Shown: positions 17,563 through 27,168 of the stretch, one piece after another | Layout of the letters: each line of letters opens with the position of its first letter | Position numbering within the stretch: the first letter of the stretch is position 1 | Source of the DNA: Vibrio spartinae | GTDB taxonomy: Bacteria; Pseudomonadota; Gammaproteobacteria; Enterobacterales; Vibrionaceae | NCBI RefSeq assembly: GCF_024347135.1 | Contig: NZ_AP024908.1 | Location: forward strand, 744,001 to 808,000 | Direction of reading: 5' to 3' | DNA length: 64,000 nt | The notes under the pieces: model-generated | Databases searched by the model: none | What the model was told of the DNA's origin: nothing | Seen by the model: only the letters and a program-made list of their open reading frames with translations | Translations under genes and position numbers: made by a program

Positions 17563-18554
17563 AAATGTTCAAAGCCGTTTTCAACTAAGCTCGTTTCCAT
17601 GATTGCAATCACTTTTCGGCTCGTCTCAGCCGATATCAAGTCGGATTGATACTGCTGTTTAAGAATAAGCGCAGAGATGTGTTCAATCTCGTATTCAAAT
17701 CCACCGCCTCTCGCAGGGGAAATAATCTTATGGTTTTTGCCTTGATAGAACAGATCAATATGTTGCGGGTTCCACCATTTGTCATGAATTATGATTTTGA
17801 CTTCCGGCCCTTGAATGACCGCTGCGCGTTTTAGATCTCGTGTAATCGAAGCACCAATACGACCATCGATGTCACCATCAAAAATGAATTCAACATGTTC
17901 GTCGACTTCAGATTGCACATTATCTTGACAATAGTGCACCGTTGGTTTGAATACCGGGCTGTTCGTGAGTTGGCATAAATCGACATAGAGCCATAGCGCA
18001 TATACACCAACATCTAACGTTGCTCCGCCACATAAATCAGGATTGAATATGCGTGACAGGCTGTCGAACTCATGCCGATTACCAAAGGCCGCCTCAACCG
18101 TGTCGATTTTTATGTTGTGCTCCTGAATAAACTGCCGCAATGATTGATAAGCGGGGAAAACGACTGACTTCATGGCTTCAACTAACAGTAAGCCTTGTTC
18201 TTGTGCAAGTGAGGCCATGTCATCCCAGTCATTGACATTGGTAAATGCTGGTTTTTCAACCAAAACATGTTTCCCGTGTTTTAGAAACAGCTCAACCACA
18301 TTTTTGTGAAAAGGATGAATGGTCGCAACATAGACAACATCAACGTTTGGGTCTTGTGCGAGCGCCTGATATGAACCATAACTTCTGTGACACTGATATT
18401 CATCAGCAAACGCCGCTGCTCGCTGCGGGTCTTTTGCAGCGACTGCATATAACTCACCATTTGGAACATGCTGGGTCAGGTCTTTCACAAAACGATGTGC
18501 GATTTGGCCTAAACCAGCAATCCCCCAACGCACTTTCTCATCAATCACAGACAT
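17544..18554 (-). CDS. Gfo/Idh/MocA family oxidoreductase
   Basis: This 336-residue NAD(P)-dependent dehydrogenase has the N-terminal Rossmann motif WGIAGLGQIAHR (residues 10-21) and the EKP signature in HVLVEKPAFTN (about 94-104), where the lysine is catalytic in this family. The substrate, probably a sugar or cyclitol derivative, is unknown. GAGG lies too close to the ATG at 18554 and better suits the GTG two codons in (18548), so either start is possible. Its extreme C-terminus is part of the 17-bp tandem repeat. Confidence 0.87.
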   Translation of the reverse strand: MSVIDEKVRWGIAGLGQIAHRFVKDLTQHVPNGELYAVAAKDPQRAAAFADEYQCHRSYGSYQALAQDPNVDVVYVATIHPFHKNVVELFLKHGKHVLVEKPAFTNVNDWDDMASLAQEQGLLLVEAMKSVVFPAYQSLRQFIQEHNIKIDTVEAAFGNRHEFDSLSRIFNPDLCGGATLDVGVYALWLYVDLCQLTNSPVFKPTVHYCQDNVQSEVDEHVEFIFDGDIDGRIGASITRDLKRAAVIQGPEVKIIIHDKWWNPQHIDLFYQGKNHKIISPARGGGFEYEIEHISALILKQQYQSDLISAETSRKVIAIMETSLVENGFEHLVHSIE

Positions 18555-18696
18555 ACCTCACTAAGTTAAAATTCTAAGTTCAAAATTGAAGCACAATATT
18601 ACCGCTGGCATTCAAAGTACCACGTATCGTCACCTGTGTTTGAATCCGGTTGAGGGATTCACGGTTGCTCGGTATCAGAACCAATACCCGATTCAC

Positions 18697-19608
18697 TTAG
18701 CCGACATCCAGTTGAGACCGGACCACAGACAAACGCTCTTCAGCTTTGCGCTTGCGCCTATCCTGATGACTCAAATATGCCAACGGCAAAATAATAAATA
18801 AAGCACCGATCACCAGGAATAAATCGACCGGCTCGTTAAAGATAATCCAGCCCAGTATCGCTGCAAATAACAACCCTGAATACTCAGCACTGCTCACTTG
18901 ACTGGACGCCACATAACGATAACCTTGTAAGCACGCCAAACTATAAAAAATTGAGCACACGGCAGAACCGCCAGCGTAAAGTAAGCCATCAAAATTCCAC
19001 GGTTCCCCTTCCCAAAGCGCCAGACAAGCTGTTAATGGCAAAGCAGAAACATGGGTAATCAACAGCCCGAAAAACAGATTCTGATCTTTCGGCAACTTAC
19101 GGATTAACAAACTATTGGTCGCCAGCACCACAGAAAACGACACGGCACTGATCATGCCCCAGCTGAATTCTGAAGGACGCAAAATAATCAGCACCCCCAC
19201 AAAGCCAGACACCGCAGCAATCACAATACCTGCGGTAATTTTCTCTTTAAAGAAAATGACCGCAAACAAAACAATCAGAATTGGAGCGATATAAAACACC
19301 GCATTCGCTGTAGCCAAAGGGAGCTGCGTCAAAGAGAAGGCCAGTAAGAGACTCGCCAACACCCAAAGGTTGCCTCTCAACACATGCAGTTTAAGACCAA
19401 CATCCCCTTTAAAGTGAATATGCTTATAGGCCAGTGGCAGCACAACAATACAGCTCATCAGCAGCCGCATGAAGGTAAACTGATACACCGCCACACTACT
19501 GCCCGCCATCTTAATAAACACGTCACAAAGAATCGCGAAGAGATTACCGATCACGAGGATCAAAATCGCACTACCAACCGTTTTTCCAGACACTGTTCCT
19601 CCTCGCAT
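18697..19608 (-). CDS. DMT-superfamily transporter (EamA type)
   Basis: This 303-residue inner-membrane protein has about ten hydrophobic spans in two homologous EamA halves. Indicative segments are FTFMRLLMSCIVVLPLAY near the start and SSAEYSGLLFAAILGWIIF in the second half. It is followed by a highly charged cytoplasmic tail (HQDRRKRKAEERL). These proteins export metabolites or amino acids, and the substrate cannot be deduced. The start follows GAGGAACAGTG-like sequence at low confidence. It is probably transcribed alone. Confidence 0.87.
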   Translation of the reverse strand: MRGGTVSGKTVGSAILILVIGNLFAILCDVFIKMAGSSVAVYQFTFMRLLMSCIVVLPLAYKHIHFKGDVGLKLHVLRGNLWVLASLLLAFSLTQLPLATANAVFYIAPILIVLFAVIFFKEKITAGIVIAAVSGFVGVLIILRPSEFSWGMISAVSFSVVLATNSLLIRKLPKDQNLFFGLLITHVSALPLTACLALWEGEPWNFDGLLYAGGSAVCSIFYSLACLQGYRYVASSQVSSAEYSGLLFAAILGWIIFNEPVDLFLVIGALFIILPLAYLSHQDRRKRKAEERLSVVRSQLDVG

Positions 19609-19803
19609 TGATCAGATAAATCAAACATTACAGCCTAGCCCTAGCCTTGAACGTCACCAAGCATAAAATGATATATCCTGACTATAAAGGTCAACTAAAA
19701 CCGCACATAAAAATGTCAGCACCAAATCGGGGCCGCGAGGGAACAAGATCAATACGGGGAGAACCATCCACCACAACCGATGGATGAGACAGTGGAAAGC
19801 AGG

Positions 19804-20157
19804 TCAATTGTGATGCGTGCTGGCTTGGACTTGATTAATCTTTAACCAAAAATCTTCTTGGCACTGATTGGTAAAACTTTTCCGGTTCGGGGTGATTGTC
19901 AAAGAATCAGGCTGCGAGAGAACTTCATAAGTGATCCAACATTCAGAGCAAATTTCATCGTTAACGGGTGCAATCTGATCAACTTCGGTTTGCTTTCTTA
20001 GGATGACTCCATTGTCGAATCTTACAACGAATTCACTGCTTTCTATGAAATCGTCATCATCTTCAACACAGCTATCGTATTGTGTTTTTTCCACGACAGA
20101 TAAACCGACGATATTCTTTTTCATCGCTAAAACATAAGTAAACAAATGATTCATCAT
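19804..20157 (-). CDS. Hypothetical protein
   Basis: This frame has 117 codons with an acidic stretch (VEDDDDFIESSEF) and two cysteines spaced as CSEC, followed by WITYEV. I recognise no family. The start is uncertain: ATG at 20157 or 20154, or the Met at about residue 12 (MKKNIVGLSVVEK), none with a good Shine-Dalgarno. Plausible composition and lack of any overlapping gene argue that it is real. Neighbours are the DMT transporter and the GH9 gene, both on the same strand but widely spaced. Confidence 0.45.
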   Translation of the reverse strand: MMNHLFTYVLAMKKNIVGLSVVEKTQYDSCVEDDDDFIESSEFVVRFDNGVILRKQTEVDQIAPVNDEICSECWITYEVLSQPDSLTITPNRKSFTNQCQEDFWLKINQVQASTHHN

Positions 20158-20260
20158 ATGAGTATATTCACCTGATTTTATATTACACTAAACAATGCTG
20201 GCGCTCATTTTCAATCGCCAAATCGTGGCAATGCGAGGTCACGGCATATTCTAATCAATA

Positions 20261-20286
20261 AAAAAGCTACCCGTAAGTAGCTTTTT
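20261..20286. terminator. Terminator after the first GH9 gene
   Basis: The perfect 10-bp stem AAAAAGCTAC/GTAGCTTTTT with a 6-nt loop works in both orientations; on the minus strand it follows the GH9 stop codon. Confidence 0.85.
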
Positions 20287-20382
20287 CTCTCGTTGTTGCT
20301 TAATCGGTCTGATGACTGCTTGTATCAGTGTCAAAAGCCATATATTTATCCTAAAGATAAACTTATCGAAGAGACGGATCCT

Positions 20383-22716
20383 TTACCAGGATGCATGCTC
20401 ATCCAAGAAGCTAGTCACCCAGAAGAAAGGCGCATTCCAGTTGACGGTCACTTCATTCATTGTCCAAGCACCAATATCATCAATCCAGCAGGTTTGCCCG
20501 GTACAATTTCCCTTCAATGTAGCCGCAACCGGATCACTGAAGTCGATAGAGTTTGGCCCGCCAGAAATAACTCCGGGTGGGACCATGGGGAGCTCAGCAT
20601 TTTCAGAATATGCCCAGAATCGATGATGAGGATTGAGCAACGGATAAGTGCCATATCCTGAAACATAAGAATGATCCATCGGGTTACGTCCTAAAATATA
20701 ATCGATTGAATCAGACATAGCCTGTAAATACTTTTGGGTTCTCGTCCAGTCAAACGCAAGCCCGAGGAAAATACTGCGGTTCATCAGATTAGAGTTTGAA
20801 CCCCATGGATATTGATCGCTTTGATAAGGAATCAGATATCCTTGCGTCTTCACACTGGCTTCATAGGCATCCGCTGTTTTGAGCAGATTTGAACGGGCCT
20901 TCTCAATGGTGCTTTCATCAAGATCGTTCGGTACGAGTGCTAATGAAACCGTTCCGGCACTGCCCATATTTGACCATGTCAGATCATCGCTTGTCGTCGG
21001 TGTGGTTAAATAATAAGGGGATTGTTCAAGCGCGGTTTTATATTCATTTTTCCCAGTCGTAACAAACAATTCAGCCGCTGCCCAGTAGAATTCATCCTTC
21101 AGACGGGTATCGCCATAAGGACCGGAGCCGTCAAAGTTATCATAGGCATACACATCTTTGTGAACATTTGCCGCCCGCCATGCTTTTTCAGCCGCCGATA
21201 AACATTTGTCTGCATAAGTGGCGTTTAGCGGACGCCAGATACGGGCACATTGTGCCGCTGTGGCTGCCAGATTCAGTGTTGCCGCAGTACTTGGATAACT
21301 CAGGAAACGAGGTTGAGGATCTTCATAAGGCGGAAGTGGTACACCGGTCCATTTGGCATCGGCGATTTTATGAAAAACCATGCCGCCAGCATCGATTTCG
21401 GTCAGTTTTAATTCTGACAAATTACCGGATTGATCGCCAATAGGCACCGATACTTTTTGATGTTCCGGTACTTGCATTGCCAGCATAAAGTCCATCATCC
21501 ATTTGGCTTCATCAAGTAAATCGTTGTACTGATTAGACTGCTCCGGGATTTGAACCATGCCATCAGAAAACGCACTGGTATGATCGGCTTTATAGAGATT
21601 CTCACGTTCGTAATAATTCATCAGGGTCCAGACAGAAATTCCGCCATTCACCACATATTTGCCGTGGTCACCGGCATCATACCATCCCCCGGTGACATCC
21701 AGAGAAAAATTACATCCGGGCCAATCATTGCCTTGAGCATCAGTTTGATCAAAACAGGTTACAATTTCCTGAGGATGACCTGCCGGGCGGGCTAAATCAG
21801 CACGCTGAACATAGGCATTTTCAATTTCAATCCCGCTGCGTTGTTGGTAGAAGAAAGACAGCGCATCATATTTCATCGTCTTGTAAATATCATGACTGAT
21901 ATCAAACGGATGACTTTTCTGACCATCGACTTCAAGGATGACATCCTCTTCCGGGGTCTGAACCTGGCTGAAATCAGCAATCTGAACCTGCTCTCCTGAA
22001 GCACTATTAAGACCAAACGGCGTTGTTTGACCTTCGGCAATAACCTCTCCCTGAGCATCTAACAAATGCCACGGCAACGATGTTTGCGTTTTGGTCTGAA
22101 TGGTTGCCCGTTTTTTGGCATTTAACAGATAACCAACCTGATTGACGCGGACTGCTGAGCGCAGATCTTCCTCTTCGTATTTTGGACCATACAAGGAAAC
22201 ATCACTCAGGCACACGGTATTCGGCTCCTGCCCCCCGACTTGAAAAGCCAACTGTGCTTTTTTATCATTAGCAGATGGTTTCACCTGAAATTCAAATGAT
22301 TGAACCGTATTATTTAAGGGCAACATCTGATTCAGATAGTTGGTATAGGGTTCACCATCGTGCTGGACCACAGCTTTTAAATTGGCTGTATTCTGAGCCA
22401 TCGCACTAAATCGGAGGGTATATATTTCATCTTTGAGTAATTTTAGCTTCGACTGACCTAAAACCACATCCCACGGATTCTCTCCGCCATTGGTGAATGT
22501 AATACATCCCATTTGATCCTGAGTCTTGAAGGTACCACCAGATGCCCACCAACCGGTATCTCCCTGAAAATTACCATTGATCAGAATCTCTACTGCTGAA
22601 TCTTGTTGATTTTGTATATTCTTCGGAGCGGGTGAACTTTGCGCAGCATAGCTGCCGTTCACACCAATCAGGCTGCAAACAATCGCAGCGAATACTGTGG
22701 ATTGAATATTTTTCAT
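20383..22716 (-). CDS. Secreted glycoside hydrolase family 9 (endo-beta-1,4-glucanase type)
   Basis: This 777-residue enzyme has a Sec signal peptide (residues 1-25). A CBM4/9-like beta-sandwich follows at about 45-178, starting with ILINGNFQGDTGWWASGG. An Ig-like CelD_N domain (about 188-272, VRVNQVGYLL) precedes the GH9 (alpha/alpha)6 barrel. The DVTGGWYDAGDHGKYVVNGG block (339-358) holds the catalytic base region, LNPHHRFW is conserved, and NEVTVNWNAPFFW contains the catalytic acid at about Glu755. It should cleave beta-1,4-glucan or mixed-linkage glucan outside the inner membrane. AGAGGCTTAG precedes the ATG. A close paralogue, a lipoprotein, lies at 37.5 kb. Confidence 0.93.
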   Translation of the reverse strand: MKNIQSTVFAAIVCSLIGVNGSYAAQSSPAPKNIQNQQDSAVEILINGNFQGDTGWWASGGTFKTQDQMGCITFTNGGENPWDVVLGQSKLKLLKDEIYTLRFSAMAQNTANLKAVVQHDGEPYTNYLNQMLPLNNTVQSFEFQVKPSANDKKAQLAFQVGGQEPNTVCLSDVSLYGPKYEEEDLRSAVRVNQVGYLLNAKKRATIQTKTQTSLPWHLLDAQGEVIAEGQTTPFGLNSASGEQVQIADFSQVQTPEEDVILEVDGQKSHPFDISHDIYKTMKYDALSFFYQQRSGIEIENAYVQRADLARPAGHPQEIVTCFDQTDAQGNDWPGCNFSLDVTGGWYDAGDHGKYVVNGGISVWTLMNYYERENLYKADHTSAFSDGMVQIPEQSNQYNDLLDEAKWMMDFMLAMQVPEHQKVSVPIGDQSGNLSELKLTEIDAGGMVFHKIADAKWTGVPLPPYEDPQPRFLSYPSTAATLNLAATAAQCARIWRPLNATYADKCLSAAEKAWRAANVHKDVYAYDNFDGSGPYGDTRLKDEFYWAAAELFVTTGKNEYKTALEQSPYYLTTPTTSDDLTWSNMGSAGTVSLALVPNDLDESTIEKARSNLLKTADAYEASVKTQGYLIPYQSDQYPWGSNSNLMNRSIFLGLAFDWTRTQKYLQAMSDSIDYILGRNPMDHSYVSGYGTYPLLNPHHRFWAYSENAELPMVPPGVISGGPNSIDFSDPVAATLKGNCTGQTCWIDDIGAWTMNEVTVNWNAPFFWVTSFLDEHASW

Positions 22717-23117
22717 CTAAGCCTCTTATGTATTAATGCCACTGTAAATAAATCCGTTAACTTATTGACTGTTATTAGGATTCGAAACAATTTTAAATCA
22801 TAGCCAATGAATACCCTTTGCCCAGCAAGTTCAAGACGCATCTTTAATGTTTATGAACAAGGTTCAATATATTCATGTATTAGTTATCTCTAATAACAAT
22901 AAGCATTGAGTGCTGGGATGGAGAGCTTTATATGGCGGGTTTTATGTGGCGGGCTTTATGTGGTGAGAGTTACCCATGGTTCAGCGACCAGATATATGGC
23001 AATACATGGCAAAAATATCAACGGTGAAAACTTTGGATATAGTATCTACGGGGAAAGACCTAGGTATTGCAGTGAGTTACTGACCGGTATGACGTCATTG
23101 AAATTCGCCATTTGACG
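22717..23117. other. Intergenic promoter region of the first GH9 gene
   Basis: This 401-bp stretch contains no convincing gene; a 69-codon plus-strand frame at 22906 is composed of near-repeated TTTATGTGGCGGG-like words and has no ribosome binding site. The AT-rich part next to 22717 should hold the GH9 promoter, but no clear operator could be identified. Confidence 0.4.
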
Positions 23118-23813
23118 CTAATTGAGCGCCCTTTGTACAATTTCACGGCAATGAATTTCCGTGGTTGAGAACAGAGGAATCCCCTGATGTTCAGAAGCTG
23201 TGAGTAATAAAGGAATTTCAGTACAGCCTAAAATGACACCCTGCACATTCTGCGCAACTAATTCTTCAATGACGGATAAAAAACCATGCTTTGTTGCCAC
23301 GCTAAATTCATTGAGTACCAACTCTGATATGATTTTGTCATGAACATACTGTCTAGACGCTAACTCAGGCACGACGACTTCAATGCGAAGACTTTGCAGC
23401 ACCGCTTTATAGAACTCTGTTGCCATCGTTTTCTGTACACCAATCAGTCCAACACGCTCTAAACCCACTTTTTGGATAGCTTGAGCAGTCGCCTCTCGAA
23501 TATCCACGAATTCAACATCATACTTCGCTTCTATCGCAGGCATAAAACGGTGCAAACCGTTGGCACATAACGCAACGACCTCTGCACCGCCACAAACCAG
23601 CACATCCACTGCGTCGGTAATCATTTCCTCACACAATTTTTCGGTTGGATCTTTGCTTTGATTTTCGAGAAATAGCCCCTCATCAAGACTCTCAATGAGG
23701 ATGTGAGCACTCCGATGACCACCGAGATATTGGTTGGTCAATCCATTGATAAGTTTGTAATATTCAAGTGTCGAGACCCAACCGAGACCACCCACTAATC
23801 CAACCTTTTTCAA
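23118..23813 (-). CDS. Aspartate/glutamate racemase family protein
   Basis: This 231-residue PLP-independent racemase-like protein has the N-terminal KKVGLVGGLGWVSTLEYYK (residues 2-20). The first catalytic cysteine region reads VVALCANGLHRF (about 80-91), where most aspartate racemases have a C-x-T or C-x-N-T-x-H pattern. The second cysteine is in GVILGCTEIPLLL (about 194-206). Both cysteines are present, so it is probably active, but the altered first motif makes the substrate uncertain. The start codon is TTG, supported by a strong AGGAGG seven bases upstream. MarC lies upstream, about 50 bases away on the same strand. Confidence 0.85.
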   Translation of the reverse strand: MKKVGLVGGLGWVSTLEYYKLINGLTNQYLGGHRSAHILIESLDEGLFLENQSKDPTEKLCEEMITDAVDVLVCGGAEVVALCANGLHRFMPAIEAKYDVEFVDIREATAQAIQKVGLERVGLIGVQKTMATEFYKAVLQSLRIEVVVPELASRQYVHDKIISELVLNEFSVATKHGFLSVIEELVAQNVQGVILGCTEIPLLLTASEHQGIPLFSTTEIHCREIVQRALN

Positions 23814-23862
23814 TGTCTATCCTCCTTTATATTTTTTGCTTCGTTTTTCATAAACGGCCGCA

Positions 23863-24519
23863 TTAGCTGCTGATATTCGAACTCTGGAAGAGTATATATG
23901 CATCGTGGACGCCTTGTATGAACATTTGAGCGCCGATGATGGTGAGAATAAGGCCCATTAATCTTGTGGTAATACTCACTCCCGCCTCGCCGATTTTCTC
24001 AATTAATTTGGCGCCATACAAAAAGCACACGAAAGTAATGAGGCACAGTGAAGCAAATGAAATAATCGTGATCACAATATGCAGCATTTCTCCGGACGCT
24101 GAGTAGTTCATGGCGGTCGCAATCGTGCCGGGGCCAGCCAGAATTGGCAGCGCCAAAGGCGAGATGGCAATATCTTTATCGTCATCGTCGTCATCTGCCG
24201 TGGTCGTTGAATGGGAGTGAAGCTTGGAAGCGCTACCATGTAGCATATTATAACCGACGATAAAGACTAAAATACCACCAGAAAGGCGTAATGCCGGCAA
24301 GGTAATCCCAAAAACTTCGAAGATACCTTTGCCCAGCAGACAGAAAGCGGTGATGATAAGAAAAGCAGTGAGTAACGCTTTAATAGTGGTATTTTTTCGT
24401 TGTTGCTGATTTTGGTTCGCTGTCATTCCGATGAATACGGCTGTATTCGCAATAGGATTCATCATGGCAAAAAAGCCCATAAAGACAGTAATCGCCATCG
24501 TTGTTATATCGTGCATCAT
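23863..24519 (-). CDS. MarC family integral membrane protein
   Basis: This 218-residue protein of about six transmembrane spans has the family segment FFAMMNPIANTAVFIGMT near the start and ALPILAGPGTIATAMN in the second half. MarC (UPF0056) proteins sit in the inner membrane; their transport function is undefined and the historical link to multiple antibiotic resistance has not held up. A hydrophilic loop at about residues 96-116 is unusual, with histidines followed by six consecutive aspartates encoded by GAT/GAC repeats. The racemase gene follows on the same strand. Confidence 0.88.
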   Translation of the reverse strand: MMHDITTMAITVFMGFFAMMNPIANTAVFIGMTANQNQQQRKNTTIKALLTAFLIITAFCLLGKGIFEVFGITLPALRLSGGILVFIVGYNMLHGSASKLHSHSTTTADDDDDDKDIAISPLALPILAGPGTIATAMNYSASGEMLHIVITIISFASLCLITFVCFLYGAKLIEKIGEAGVSITTRLMGLILTIIGAQMFIQGVHDAYILFQSSNISS

Positions 24520-24680
24520 GAGGGGAGCTAGCTTGATCTGATTGATAAGAAGTAGTTAGTTATCATGTTTCATGGTGGCTTGTCTATAGATGAATTTGCA
24601 TTTGTGTATCGATGAAATATCAGTAACGCACCCTCAAATTTAAGCATCCAGCACTCCTGAAAAATCAGGAACCACGCAAG

Positions 24681-24704
24681 TTCCCCGCCAAATACCGGGG
24701 AACC
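24681..24704 (-). terminator. Possible terminator after the ABC permease
   Basis: The 8-bp GC-rich stem GTTCCCCG/CGGGGAAC has an 8-nt loop, 11 bases after the stop codon on the minus strand. There is no T-run, so this is tentative. Confidence 0.45.
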
Positions 24705-24714
24705 CGAACGCCAA

Positions 24715-27168
24715 CTACTGCACATTCAACCCACTCATCAGGGAATGCCGCGAATGGGTCAGTTGATAAATCAAACGCCCGACCACCACCATCACCATCA
24801 CCAAAGCGAACACGGGCTGTATCCCCCATAACAGCAGATGAACGCGTGGCGTGAGTTCAAAAGCATAATGGATAATTGCTGCCACCATCGCATCCGCCCC
24901 CAAACCTGACACACAACCCGCCACAACCGCAATCAAACCGAATTCGGCCAGCACCGTCCACATCAGCCGCCGTCGGCTCATTCCCAAGGTGCGGTAGAGT
25001 TTCATTTCTTCCTGCCGCTGCATCAGACTCAAGCGAAGTAACGTATAAATCAGCAGTAAACCGGCAATCACCCCAACCACAGCCAGAATTGAAATGGCAT
25101 TGATAATTTGCGAGAGCAACCCTTGAATTTTTTCGGTCATCTCACGCAAATCAAGCAGACTGACCGTTGGGTAAGCATGGGCTAATTGTGATAGCTGATG
25201 AGCGGCATCGGCGCCGAGACCAAAACTCACCATCCAAGTTGCCGGCAGCGGAGCCAGACGATCCGGTGTGAATATAAAGTAAAAATTAGGCTTCATTTCA
25301 CGCCATTCCACTTGCCGAATCGAATTGACTTGGGCGGTGACGGATTGACTGTTGATCATGAAGGTTAATTGATCACCGACTTTCACCCCCAATTCACGCG
25401 CGACACTTTCTTCCACCGAAACCCCATTGCTTGGCTGCCAACGCCCGGCAACGATCTGATTATAGGTTGGTAACTGTTCGGCCCACGTGAAATTGACTTC
25501 CCGACGCAGCACATTACTGGCTTCTCGCCCACCCGCGTACTTGATCGCATCAGTGCCATTAATCAACGCCAGACGGCCGCGAATGATCGGAAAAATAGGC
25601 GAATGGACAATATCGAGTTGCTGTAGCTGATGCAGATAATCATCTTTCTCGTGTGTCGCAATATTCAGCGCAAACACATCGGGGGCATTGTCAGGAAACA
25701 CACTTGACCAGTCCGAAAGTAAATCCGTTCTGACTAACCATAAAGCCGCAAATAACATCAGCGACAAAGACAACGCTCCCAACTGAATTCCCGAGGCCAA
25801 TGGCGTGCGATTGACCCGTTTCAGTGCCAGTTTGAATGCTGCGTTTAACGGCAATGCCTGAACGGCCCGAAACAGCAGCAACCCGATCCCGGCAAGAAGT
25901 GCAGAGGATAGCACGATCCCTCCCAAGACCAGCCAGACCATAAACTGGTTGCCCCAGTACAACGCAGCACCTGCACAGGGAAAAACCCATAATCCCCACA
26001 GATAAATCGATTTGTGCTGCCCTTGGGTATGACTTTGCAGGCTGGCAAGCGCATCAGTCTCAATCAATCGATAAAGTGGAATCCCGAGCCCCGGAATCGC
26101 AACCAGCAAACAACTAAGCAATGCCATCACAAACGGGGTCATGCCCAGTTCAGGCAATGGTGATGGCAGTAACCCAACTAACGGCAACCTTAATAATCGT
26201 TCCAAGCCGTATCCCAGCGGTAATCCCAACAACAGTGCAATGCTCATCAGCATTACCACTTGAACGGTCAACCAGCGCCAAACCCAGCGTTTCGATGCAC
26301 CGAGACTTTTCAGCATCGCCACAGTCTGGCGACGAGAAGCGACATAATGCTGACATGTCAGCAACAACGTCATCGTCGCCATCAACACCACGATAATCAC
26401 AACCAGCGATAGATATTGCTCTGATTTGTTGAAAATATCCTGTGTTCTGGACCGCTCTCCGACATCACGCCATTCGTCACTGGGCGTCAATTTCACTTGT
26501 TGCTTTAACTGTTGAATGATGTCATCCCGGGCGTTAAGGAACAGTTGATATTCGACGCGACTGCCGACTTGCAGAGCCCCCGTCTCTGGGATCTGAGACT
26601 GATGGATGAATACGGTTGGCATCTGACGGAATGGATTAAAGCTAAATCCCGGGGCTTCGGTGATGGTGCCAGAAACCACATGTTCCATGTCACCGATGCT
26701 GATCCGGTCGCCGATTTTGATCCCGAGATCGGACAATAACTGCGGATCCAGCCAAACTTCGTCTGGCGCAACATGAGACGCAATGGCGTGACCGTCAGAT
26801 AATTGTAGTGTCCCGCGCAGCGGGAATACGTCGTCCACCGCTTTGACAAGGACCAGCTTCATCCCCTCTCCGCCAAAAAGCATGGTGGAAAACTGCGTCA
26901 TCTGCGAGGTTGTCCCTCCCAACGCCCGGGCTTGGGTTATCAATGTGTCAGGAATCGGATTGGCACTGACAAAAACCGTATCCGCCATTAAGGCATCTTT
27001 GCCTTGTTTGACAATGACCTGATCCATACGCTGAGCAATTGCAGATAGCGCAAACACACTGGCAATAATCAGTACAAACGCCATCACCACCAGCCACAAC
27101 TGTCCCTGTCGAAGCTCCTGCCAGCACCATCGCACCAGTGAGCGATTGACCAGATACGATGACTTCAT
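24715..27168 (-). CDS. ybbP: ABC transporter permease, FtsX/YbbP type
   Basis: This 817-residue inner-membrane protein has an N-terminal transmembrane helix, a large periplasmic domain, and two FtsX-like blocks (around 255-370 and 690-800, for example QRQEEMKLYRTLGMSRRRLMW). This is the layout of E. coli YbbP. It overlaps the ATPase gene upstream by 4 bases (ATGA). Such transporters are often mechanotransmission or lipid/lipoprotein-handling systems; the substrate here is unknown. The arrangement divergent from tesA is the same as in E. coli. Confidence 0.87.
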   Translation of the reverse strand: MKSSYLVNRSLVRWCWQELRQGQLWLVVMAFVLIIASVFALSAIAQRMDQVIVKQGKDALMADTVFVSANPIPDTLITQARALGGTTSQMTQFSTMLFGGEGMKLVLVKAVDDVFPLRGTLQLSDGHAIASHVAPDEVWLDPQLLSDLGIKIGDRISIGDMEHVVSGTITEAPGFSFNPFRQMPTVFIHQSQIPETGALQVGSRVEYQLFLNARDDIIQQLKQQVKLTPSDEWRDVGERSRTQDIFNKSEQYLSLVVIIVVLMATMTLLLTCQHYVASRRQTVAMLKSLGASKRWVWRWLTVQVVMLMSIALLLGLPLGYGLERLLRLPLVGLLPSPLPELGMTPFVMALLSCLLVAIPGLGIPLYRLIETDALASLQSHTQGQHKSIYLWGLWVFPCAGAALYWGNQFMVWLVLGGIVLSSALLAGIGLLLFRAVQALPLNAAFKLALKRVNRTPLASGIQLGALSLSLMLFAALWLVRTDLLSDWSSVFPDNAPDVFALNIATHEKDDYLHQLQQLDIVHSPIFPIIRGRLALINGTDAIKYAGGREASNVLRREVNFTWAEQLPTYNQIVAGRWQPSNGVSVEESVARELGVKVGDQLTFMINSQSVTAQVNSIRQVEWREMKPNFYFIFTPDRLAPLPATWMVSFGLGADAAHQLSQLAHAYPTVSLLDLREMTEKIQGLLSQIINAISILAVVGVIAGLLLIYTLLRLSLMQRQEEMKLYRTLGMSRRRLMWTVLAEFGLIAVVAGCVSGLGADAMVAAIIHYAFELTPRVHLLLWGIQPVFALVMVMVVVGRLIYQLTHSRHSLMSGLNVQ

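Noticed and set aside
22906..23115. 69-codon plus-strand ORF
   Set aside because: Made largely of near-repeated ATGTGGCGGG words, with no ribosome binding site and no recognisable protein features.
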